From positions 1,307,501 to 1,371,500 of the forward strand of contig NZ_CP009621.1 in assembly GCF_000973725.1 (NCBI RefSeq): a stretch of 64,000 bases of DNA, written 5' to 3'. This document shows positions 26,086 to 33,190 of the stretch, in pieces. This DNA comes from Pontibacter korlensis. GTDB taxonomy: Bacteria > Bacteroidota > Bacteroidia > Cytophagales > Hymenobacteraceae. Below the pieces are notes generated by a model. It saw only the letters and a program-made list of their open reading frames with translations, did not search any database and was not told where the DNA came from. The stretch's first letter is position 1. Every line of letters begins with the position of its first letter. Both the position numbers and the translations under genes were made by a program.

Positions 26086-26523
26086 ATGCCTAGAGACACT
26101 ATTACACCGGCTGACGAGCAGAAGATAATGGCAGCCATACAGGAGGCAGAGCAGAAGACCTCAGGTGAGATACGGGTACATGTAGAGAGTAACTGCGAAG
26201 GCGATGTACTTGACCGCGCTACCGAGGTGTTTGCTGAGCTGCACATGCACCAGACAGAGCTACGCAATGGTGTATTGTTCTACGTAGCTCTGGAAGACCA
26301 CCAGTTTGCTGTGCTGGGCGATGCAGGAATCAACTCTACTGTGCCCGATCATTTCTGGGAAGACATCACAGCAGAAGTTATCAAGCATTTTAAACAGAAG
26401 AAGTATGCCGAGGGCTTAGCCCGTGGTATACGCATGGCCGGCGAACAACTACAGGCCCATTTCCCTTACGATCGCCACGGCGACACTAACGAACTGAGCG
26501 ACGATGTTTCGTTCGGAGACTAA
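26086..26523 (+). CDS. TPM domain protein (short, cytoplasmic or partner form)
   Basis: A 145-aa protein made of a single TPM domain without signal peptide: AIQEAEQKTSGEIRVHVESN at about 12-31 and GVLFYVALEDHQFAVLGDAG around 62-81, then helices with LARGIRMAGEQLQAHFPY. TPM domains are linked to photosystem II repair in plants and are of unknown role in bacteria. The gene lies between lemA and the larger TPM gene, 8 nt upstream of the latter, so they are surely co-transcribed. Confidence 0.9.
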   Translation: MPRDTITPADEQKIMAAIQEAEQKTSGEIRVHVESNCEGDVLDRATEVFAELHMHQTELRNGVLFYVALEDHQFAVLGDAGINSTVPDHFWEDITAEVIKHFKQKKYAEGLARGIRMAGEQLQAHFPYDRHGDTNELSDDVSFGD

Positions 26524-26531
26524 GTATACTT

Positions 26532-27320
26532 ATGAAGCACGTATTTCTTTTTCTGCACCTCTGTTTTCTTAGCCTTTCCGCTTTAGCACAGAGCAACGAC
26601 TTTCCGCCTAAGCCTAACCGCCTTGTAAACGACTATGCGGATATGCTTACTCCGCAGGAAGAACAAGCCCTGGAGCAAAAGCTGCGAAACTACGCCGACA
26701 CCACCTCTACCCAAATTGCGGTGGCATTGCTTTCTTCCATAGGAGGCTATGACCCAAACCAATATGCCGCAGAGCTTGGTGAACGTTGGGGCGTGGGTTC
26801 TGGTGAGTTTGACAATGGACTTGTAATTCTAGTGGCGAAGGAGGAGCGCACAGTTACCATACAAACCGGCTATGGATTAGAAGAGTATATCCCTGATGCC
26901 ATTGCCAAGCGTATCACAGAGCGAACACTGAAGCCTGCCTTTTCGCAAGGGCAGTTTTACCAGGGCCTCGACCAAGCTACCACGTTGGTGATAGAGCTCG
27001 CCAGCGGTGCATACCAAGCTGATCCTTCCCAGATCGGCAGGGACGGAGGTTCTGGACCTTCGCTATTCTTTATCATCATAATTGTGCTCCTGGTGGTTTT
27101 TATACTTTCCAGGATGGGAGGCGGAGGAAGAGGCGGCCGCGGTGGCAGACGCTACGCTCGCACGTTTGGCGGCCCTATTATCGTGCCTGGTGGCTTTGGC
27201 ACCTTCCGCTCAGGCGGCGGCATATTTGGTGGTGGAGGCGGCTTCGGCGGAGGTGGTGGAGGCTTTGGTGGCTTCGGCGGGGGTTCCTTCGGAGGCGGCG
27301 GAGCTAGCAGCAGTTGGTAG
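26532..27320 (+). CDS. TPM domain protein, YgcG type, Gly-rich tail
   Basis: A 262-aa secreted or membrane-anchored protein. Residues 1-19 are a signal peptide ending LSALAQ. The TPM domain covers about 28-150 (VNDYADMLTPQEEQALEQKL, WGVGSGEFDNGLVILVAKEE). One transmembrane helix lies near 176-193 (LFFIIIIVLLVVFILS). The tail is a Gly-rich low-complexity region ending SFGGGGASSSW, typical of the YgcG group. It is the last gene of the LemA-TPM-TPM unit, and a terminator follows. Confidence 0.92.
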   Translation: MKHVFLFLHLCFLSLSALAQSNDFPPKPNRLVNDYADMLTPQEEQALEQKLRNYADTTSTQIAVALLSSIGGYDPNQYAAELGERWGVGSGEFDNGLVILVAKEERTVTIQTGYGLEEYIPDAIAKRITERTLKPAFSQGQFYQGLDQATTLVIELASGAYQADPSQIGRDGGSGPSLFFIIIIVLLVVFILSRMGGGGRGGRGGRRYARTFGGPIIVPGGFGTFRSGGGIFGGGGGFGGGGGGFGGFGGGSFGGGGASSSW

Positions 27321-27344
27321 AAACTAATCTAAAAGCATAAAGCG

Positions 27345-27382
27345 GCCAGCGGTGAACTTCAGGTTGACCGCTGGCTTTTTTG
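27345..27382 (+). terminator. Terminator of the LemA-TPM unit
   Basis: Arms GCCAGCGGTGAAC and GTTGACCGCTGGC with one mismatch, 5-nt loop, followed by TTTTTTG. Confidence 0.88.
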
Positions 27383-27495
27383 TATAGGGGTTTAAACACT
27401 CCTTACCAAGGAGAGAAGTTATCCGGCAGACGCTTATACCCCTGTGACCTACAATCGTAAGTTTCACTCGTCCTCAAGGAAACAGCTACAGCAGG

Positions 27496-27729
27496 CAATG
27501 GCTATAAAACTGATTCCAGTCCTTGGGTGGAGCGCCTCGAGAGGTTCCGGTGGCGAGCGATAGCGAGGCATTGCGACGCAGGAGCAAGGGAAGCAAAAGC
27601 AGCGCGATGCCCGAGGACGAGCCCTCGCGAGCTTGAGTGCACCAAAGCCAGAGGTGAAACAACAAAGTTTGTAAAGCTACGGAACAGCAATAGTTAGAAA
27701 AGAAACCCAAATACCGTTTGCAAAGAACA
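27496..27729 (-). repeat. Dispersed intergenic repeat, copy 2 (inverted)
   Basis: The reverse complement of this stretch aligns with 7738-7990, with a core near 91% identical over 100 nt. About 10 nt present in copy 1 just before the core are missing. It occupies the middle of the 578-nt gap between the TPM unit and the histidine kinase. A small hairpin repeat (27399-27413) precedes it; the remainder, 27730-27887, shows nothing clear. Confidence 0.8.
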
Positions 27730-27898
27730 GCGGCTACAACTGCAAATAACACCTACACCACAAAATAAATACCCCAGCAAAAGACAAAAGCATCCTAAAT
27801 TCCCCAAACCGGCACCCTTCTGTAATCATTTCTGTTGTAAAGGCGTTATAAGGACCTAAGCCATTAGCAGGCACTGCACAAAAACTGTATTTTAGTAC

Positions 27899-30547
27899 AT
27901 GAAGATTTTTGGGGACAGCATCAAAACCAAGGTAATAGTAGGCTTTACACTAGCACTTAGCATTGTGGCGGCGGCTATCTACCTTACTTATACCAGCTTT
28001 ACAAAACTTCTAGACTCTGTAGAGGTGCTTTCTCAGCCCAACCAGAAACTAGTAGAGTTGCAGCAAACGCTGTCTACCATTGCCTCAGCCGAAAGTGCCA
28101 TCCGTGCCTATACACTTACCACTAACGAAAAGCATTTTAAGGCGTACCGAAGCCACCTCGACACGATCCAGAGCCAAATAGATTCTCTGGAGCATCGTAT
28201 GCAGGGGAGCCCTAGGGAATTGGCACAAGTAGACTCTGTAGCAGCTCTGTTACAGCAAAAACAGAAGAGCCTAGACCTTTATGTAGCGCTTAAAAAGCAG
28301 CAGAAAGAGCATACTTACTCCAGTAAGGCTATGCGCCAGATTGCTTCTACTGCCGAGCATAAGCCACTCTCTACAACCATTCGCCAACGCACTACCACTA
28401 CTATCTCCGATCGCCTCAACATGAACGGCATCAACGAGGAAGGTATTCAGCCAGTTGAGCCACAGCCAGCGGAGGAGAAAGAAGATAAACGTGGCTTCTT
28501 GGGTAAGATCTTCTCTAAGAAAGAGAAGCCGCAGAAGGAGCTTCCGCCGCCACCAAAAGTTATAGTGCCGCAGCTCCATGTAGAACAGGAAGTGGAAATA
28601 GATACGAGTACCGCCGCTGTTCCGGTAGCTCCACTTAACCAGGTGCGCCGCATCCTGCACAATGTACAGCGTGAGGCTGATGCCCATGCGCAACAACTGC
28701 AGGCAAAGGAATTGGCCTTACTGCAGCAGGATAAGCAGATAATGGATCAGGTACGTGCCATGATACATGAGCTCGAGCGCCATGAAAAGGAGAAGGCCAT
28801 CATCAGCTCTACAAAGGCTCGTGAGGTGGCACAGGAAACATCCACCATCATGCTTGCTATAGGTATATTAGGATTAGGCAGCGGTATTGCTTTCATCCTT
28901 GTTATCCTTCGCGACCTGACACGCAGCAATAACTACAAATCAAGGCTAATACAAGCGCAGAAAGAAGCTGTGAAGCTGGCCCGTGCCAAAGAGGCTTTTG
29001 TGGCTAACATGAGCCATGAGATGCGAACACCACTAAACGTAGTGTTGGGCTTTACACAGCAGCTACGCCACACACCATTGCAACCTCAGCAGGCTGAGCA
29101 TCTGCAAGCAATAGACGGTGCCGGCCAACACCTGCTGCATATTGTTAACGACGTGCTGGACCTTTCTAAAATGGAAGCTGGCAAGCTGCAAATCAACCGC
29201 ACAGCATTTAGCCTGCGCCAATTGCTGAAGCAAGTAGAACAAGCATTCGCTCTTAAGGCTTTCAGCAAGAGCGTCCATTTCATTTGCCGCACAGAAACAA
29301 CCATTCCTGATAACCTAACTGCTGATGCACTACGCCTGAAGCAGGTGCTTTTCAACTTAGTAGATAACGCTATCAAGTTTACGCACCAGGGGCAGGTATT
29401 AGTGGATGTAAAGCTGCGCAGCCAGCGACGTAACCGCGTAGTAGTAAGTTTATCCGTAACAGATACAGGCATTGGCATACCTCAGGAGCAGCTACAACAT
29501 GTGTTCGGGGAGTTTAACCAAGCCGACGACTCTATACTCCGTAAGTATGGCGGCACCGGCCTAGGCCTACCTATCAGCAAAAAATTGGTAGAAATGCAGG
29601 GTGGTACACTCTCGGTAAGTAGCGTGCATAATGAGGGCACAACCTTTACTATTGTACTTCCGATGCAGATCTCGCAGGAAGAAGTTCCCGCACCTCCTGC
29701 CGAGACAGTACCGGTACCTTGTGCTTTCAAGGGCTTTAAAGCACTTGTAGTGGATGACGATGCATATAGCCGTACGCTCTGTAACTTGATCCTAACCCGC
29801 TGGGGTATGCAGGTATATTTGGCAAATGATGGGCAGGAAGCACTGGAGCTAGTACACCAGCACTCGTTTGATATTGTACTAACGGATATTCAGTTGCCGG
29901 GCATGAGCGGGAAAACGGTTGCCCGTAATATTCGCAAGATTGATAAACAGGTGCCGATTATCGCACTTACAGCCAATATCATGAGCAACGATCCTGGCTT
30001 CTTTAAGAACTCTGCTATTACAGGGCATATCCTAAAGCCATTTACAGAGCAGGAATTACACCAAAAGTTAGCAGCGGCACTTCCGGCAGAACCTGTTATT
30101 TCGGACATAGCAACCACTGAGCCTGCTGAACAGAATACAAGTAATTTGGCGCCAGTTGCTTCTGAGAGCACTACTGCCCTGTATGACCTAAGCGAGATGC
30201 GTTTATTTACAGGAGACGATCATCAGGCTTTAGCCGATGTAGTTGAGGTGTTGGTGCAGGACCAGGAGCAGAACCTGCAGCACTTACAGCAGGCAGCAGA
30301 TGAACAGGATTGGGAAAAGGCAGGCAATATGGCGCACAAAATGCTTACGCCCTTTAAGCACCTAAAGGCTCATACTATCACGCCTCACCTACTGCAACTC
30401 GAGCAGGTGCTACATACAAACCACCAAGATGAGGTCGTACTGCAGCAAAGCGTAACAGAGGCATACCCACAGGTACAAAAGGTGCTACAGGCACTGCAAA
30501 AGGAATTAGAAAGTATAAGGGCTATGGCTGAGCAACCAGTTGAGTAG
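27899..30547 (+). CDS. Hybrid histidine kinase with receiver and HPt domains
   Basis: An 882-aa membrane sensor kinase. TM1 is about 12-30 and TM2 about 317-337; between them is a helical sensor of CHASE3/4HB style. The sensor is interrupted by a Pro/Glu/Lys-rich insert at about 183-225 (GFLGKIFSKKEKPQKELPPP). After TM2 follow HisKA with phospho-His373 (NMSHEMRTP), HATPase (FNLVDNAIKF, DTGIGIP, GGTGLGLPIS), a receiver with phospho-Asp663 (LTDIQLPGMSG) and a C-terminal HPt with His813 (MAHKML). So it contains a full phosphorelay in one chain. It is convergent, 20 nt apart, with an NtrC-like regulator, a likely but unproven partner. A TATTTTAG box ends 3 nt before the ATG. Confidence 0.94.
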   Translation: MKIFGDSIKTKVIVGFTLALSIVAAAIYLTYTSFTKLLDSVEVLSQPNQKLVELQQTLSTIASAESAIRAYTLTTNEKHFKAYRSHLDTIQSQIDSLEHRMQGSPRELAQVDSVAALLQQKQKSLDLYVALKKQQKEHTYSSKAMRQIASTAEHKPLSTTIRQRTTTTISDRLNMNGINEEGIQPVEPQPAEEKEDKRGFLGKIFSKKEKPQKELPPPPKVIVPQLHVEQEVEIDTSTAAVPVAPLNQVRRILHNVQREADAHAQQLQAKELALLQQDKQIMDQVRAMIHELERHEKEKAIISSTKAREVAQETSTIMLAIGILGLGSGIAFILVILRDLTRSNNYKSRLIQAQKEAVKLARAKEAFVANMSHEMRTPLNVVLGFTQQLRHTPLQPQQAEHLQAIDGAGQHLLHIVNDVLDLSKMEAGKLQINRTAFSLRQLLKQVEQAFALKAFSKSVHFICRTETTIPDNLTADALRLKQVLFNLVDNAIKFTHQGQVLVDVKLRSQRRNRVVVSLSVTDTGIGIPQEQLQHVFGEFNQADDSILRKYGGTGLGLPISKKLVEMQGGTLSVSSVHNEGTTFTIVLPMQISQEEVPAPPAETVPVPCAFKGFKALVVDDDAYSRTLCNLILTRWGMQVYLANDGQEALELVHQHSFDIVLTDIQLPGMSGKTVARNIRKIDKQVPIIALTANIMSNDPGFFKNSAITGHILKPFTEQELHQKLAAALPAEPVISDIATTEPAEQNTSNLAPVASESTTALYDLSEMRLFTGDDHQALADVVEVLVQDQEQNLQHLQQAADEQDWEKAGNMAHKMLTPFKHLKAHTITPHLLQLEQVLHTNHQDEVVLQQSVTEAYPQVQKVLQALQKELESIRAMAEQPVE

Positions 30548-30567
30548 CGCAGCCTTGTCACTATATT

Positions 30568-31944
30568 TTATATTTCTATGTTATAAAGTTTTAGCTTGTT
30601 GTAGAGTGTTTTGCGGTCTATGTTTAACAGGCGCGCTGCTTTGGATTTATTGTATTTCACGCGCTCCAGCATCGTCAGGATCATCTCACGCTCTGTGCGT
30701 TCGTTTATACTTTTAAGGTCTGTCTCCATTGGGTCCGCAGCGCTGGTGTAAGACACAGAAGCCTGTTGAGAGGAAGCAGGAGTATAATGTGTAATTTCAG
30801 ATGGCAGCTCCTGTAGCGTAACGAACTCTGACTTGGCTAACAGCACAGCACGTTTAACCACATTCTTCAGTTCGCGCAGGTTACCAGGCCAGTTGTACTT
30901 GAGCAGCGCTTCTTCCGCTGTCACATCAAAGCCTTCTACATTTTTCTCCAACTCACGGTTTGCCTGCTGCAGAAAATGATCTGCAAACAGCACAACATCT
31001 CCGTCCCGGTCGCGAAGGGCAGGTATATTGATTTTGAATTCGTTCAGGCGATGGTATAGGTCTTCGCGGAACTGCCCGTTAGACACGGCCTGCACCAAGT
31101 CCTCGTTGGTAGCAGCCAATACACGCACATCCACATCCTGGTCAGTGGTACTGCCTAGTTTGCGCACCTTTCGCTCCTGAAGCGCTCGCAGCAGCTTAAC
31201 CTGTACTTCATACGGCAGGTTTCCTATCTCATCCAGGAACAAGGTACCGCCTTCAGCTGCCTCAAACTGTCCTTCTTTATCTTTCAGTGCACCGGTAAAG
31301 GCACCTTTCACATACCCAAACAGCTCACTTCCAGCCAACTCCTTAGATAAGGCTCCACAGTCGATGGCCACAAAAGGCTTTTCTGCGCGTTTACTTTGCT
31401 GGTGTATCATACGGGCAACATACTCCTTACCCGTACCACTTTCACCTTCTATAATTACAGATAAATTAGTAGGAGCAACCAAGCTGATGAATTCTTCTAT
31501 CTGTTCTGCCTGCTTGCTCTGGCCCCGCACAAACTGTAGGCTACCTGCAGGTGCAGCTGATGTTACCTCTTTATCAGCATCTGCTTTCTTGCTTAGCGCA
31601 TTCTGTATCACCAGCAGTGTCTCATCAGGGTTGATAGGCTTGGTGATATACTCAAAGGCTCCCATTTTGATGGCTTTTACCGCTGTCCGGATATCGGCAT
31701 AGGTAGTCATCAAGATAACAGGCACCTCCTGTGTTAGCACACGGATCTGCGTTAGCAGTTCTAAGCCATCTTTATCAGGCAAGCGAAAGTCTGTCAGGAT
31801 TAAGTCGAAAGATGATGCCTTTAGGTGCCGCAGTCCATCGTTTGCAGTATAGGCTGTTGCCACCTCATACTGTTGGCGCTGTAAAAAGCTCCTCAGCATC
31901 AAGCAAAAAGCTGGATCGTCATCTATCAGAAGTATCTTTGGCAT
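30568..31944 (-). CDS. Sigma-54-dependent response regulator (NtrC family)
   Basis: A 458-aa transcription activator. The receiver domain has Asp52 (LILTDFRLPDKDG). The AAA+ sigma-54 domain has Walker A GESGTGKE (167-174), the sigma-54 contact GAFTGA (214-219) and Walker B LFLDE (235-239). The C-terminal Fis-type helix-turn-helix is at about 418-455 (KSKAARLLNIDRKTLYNKLK). It faces the hybrid kinase gene tail-to-tail; the two could form a phosphorelay through the HPt domain. Targets would be promoters with GG-N10-GC elements, none of which I identified here. Confidence 0.95.
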   Translation of the reverse strand: MPKILLIDDDPAFCLMLRSFLQRQQYEVATAYTANDGLRHLKASSFDLILTDFRLPDKDGLELLTQIRVLTQEVPVILMTTYADIRTAVKAIKMGAFEYITKPINPDETLLVIQNALSKKADADKEVTSAAPAGSLQFVRGQSKQAEQIEEFISLVAPTNLSVIIEGESGTGKEYVARMIHQQSKRAEKPFVAIDCGALSKELAGSELFGYVKGAFTGALKDKEGQFEAAEGGTLFLDEIGNLPYEVQVKLLRALQERKVRKLGSTTDQDVDVRVLAATNEDLVQAVSNGQFREDLYHRLNEFKINIPALRDRDGDVVLFADHFLQQANRELEKNVEGFDVTAEEALLKYNWPGNLRELKNVVKRAVLLAKSEFVTLQELPSEITHYTPASSQQASVSYTSAADPMETDLKSINERTEREMILTMLERVKYNKSKAARLLNIDRKTLYNKLKLYNIEI

Positions 31945-32070
31945 AGCGGAATCTTAGGTGTTGCCCTGCCAGGTGATTGCAGGAAGCTACTAAGTAACGA
32001 TTTTAACCCGTCTATTGTTCTATCGGGCTTCGCTTGTGCCAATATAACTTCTTTTTTCGTTGGCATAAAA

Positions 32071-32106
32071 CAGAACAGCCCCTGTTTTGCAACAGGGGCT
32101 GTTCTG
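32071..32106 (-). terminator. Terminator of the PepSY-like gene pair
   Basis: Perfect 16-bp stem (32071-32086 and 32091-32106) with a TTGC loop; on the minus strand a T-rich tail follows. It lies 33 nt after the stop at 32139. Confidence 0.92.
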
Positions 32107-32138
32107 TAGTTTATATATTTATCTTTGTTCGTGCTGTA

Positions 32139-32465
32139 CTAGCTTTCTATTTTCTTGCCAGTCTCATCAAATCGCACAACTGTTGCCTGCTCCTCGCTAT
32201 CTAGGAACTGTACTTCATAAGTAACAGGGGCACCATCCTTGGCAGACTGCACCTTGTGCACTTCACCTACAGTTAAGTCTTTGTATTCATCACCCGTTAC
32301 AGCCTGTTGTACGGCAGCTGGCAGTTCTTCAGGAGTAATTTTCTGCTTACCTTGAGTTTGCCCCTGCTGCGTAGTTTGCTGAGTTGTTTGAGTAGCTGTT
32401 TCCTGGGCTTGAGCTGTAAAACCAGCCAATGCAAAAGCTACGGCTAAAACACTTATCTTTTTCAT
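32139..32465 (-). CDS. PepSY-like secreted protein, paralogue B
   Basis: A 108-aa exported protein: signal MKKISVLAVAFALAGFTAQA, a Gln/Thr-rich linker (about 21-42), then one PepSY-like fold with ELPAAVQQAVTGDEYKDLTV, YEVQFLDSEEQATVVRFDETG and a short tail. It is 49 nt downstream of its paralogue (32515-32892), with which it shares the same architecture and the ending RFDETGK. It is probably a tandem duplication. PepSY-like proteins bind or inhibit envelope enzymes in some cases; no partner is evident here. Confidence 0.82.
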   Translation of the reverse strand: MKKISVLAVAFALAGFTAQAQETATQTTQQTTQQGQTQGKQKITPEELPAAVQQAVTGDEYKDLTVGEVHKVQSAKDGAPVTYEVQFLDSEEQATVVRFDETGKKIES

Positions 32466-32514
32466 AATTTACTGTTTTATAGTATTTAAGTTCTGTGTTT
32501 ATAGTTAGCTAAGG

Positions 32515-32892
32515 CTATTTTTCACCCTCTGCGCCTGTTGCAGCTTTGGCAACTGGCTTACCAGTTTCATCGAAACGGGCGATGGCTTTCTTCTGCTCAG
32601 CATTAGTGAAATACACTTCGTAGGTTGCCTTGGCATCGGCACCGGCTGCAGCATCTGGAGCTACTTTGTATATTTCACTAACCTGCCAGTCTTTAAGAGC
32701 ATCATTTTGTAGAGCTTGCTTCACACCTTCAGGCAGCTCCTCCTCTGTGATCTGCTGCTTGTTTGCGTCCTGCTGCTCCTGCTCTGTTTGTGGCTGCTGG
32801 GTAGAAGGGCTATTTTGTGATTGTGCTGTTGCTTCAGTTGAGATGAATCCGAATGCCGCAAAGGCAAACGCTAGTATGGTTACTTTTTTCAT
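32515..32892 (-). CDS. PepSY-like secreted protein, paralogue A
   Basis: A 125-aa exported protein: signal ending ATAQ near residue 24, a Gln/Glu-rich linker and a PepSY-like domain (EELPEGVKQALQNDALKDW, YEVYFTNAEQKKAIARFDET). It is first in the two-gene unit ending at the 32071 hairpin. The low-complexity linkers of the two paralogues differ while the folded parts align end to end, which suggests an old duplication. The exact biochemical function is unknown. Confidence 0.82.
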   Translation of the reverse strand: MKKVTILAFAFAAFGFISTEATAQSQNSPSTQQPQTEQEQQDANKQQITEEELPEGVKQALQNDALKDWQVSEIYKVAPDAAAGADAKATYEVYFTNAEQKKAIARFDETGKPVAKAATGAEGEK

Positions 32893-33190
32893 GGTCTAGT
32901 TCAGTTTAGAAAATGTTTTGTTCTGCCAATCCCATATGAGATAACTGTGCCAAAAAGCCACAAAACACATAAACCATTGACTATCAACAACAACTCCGTA
33001 AAAATATTCTCTTTCACACACTTGCTTTTTTGTTGACATTTTCTACAGTATGAGGAAAAGCACCTGCAGCCTGTATCATAACAGGGGCAGCACATGTCAA
33101 CTAAGTCTGCTACTTACAGTTAAAGTATAAATCAGGCATGGCAGCTACTGTTTTGCCTCCTGTTAACCCGAAATTGACTAAATTAGCCAC

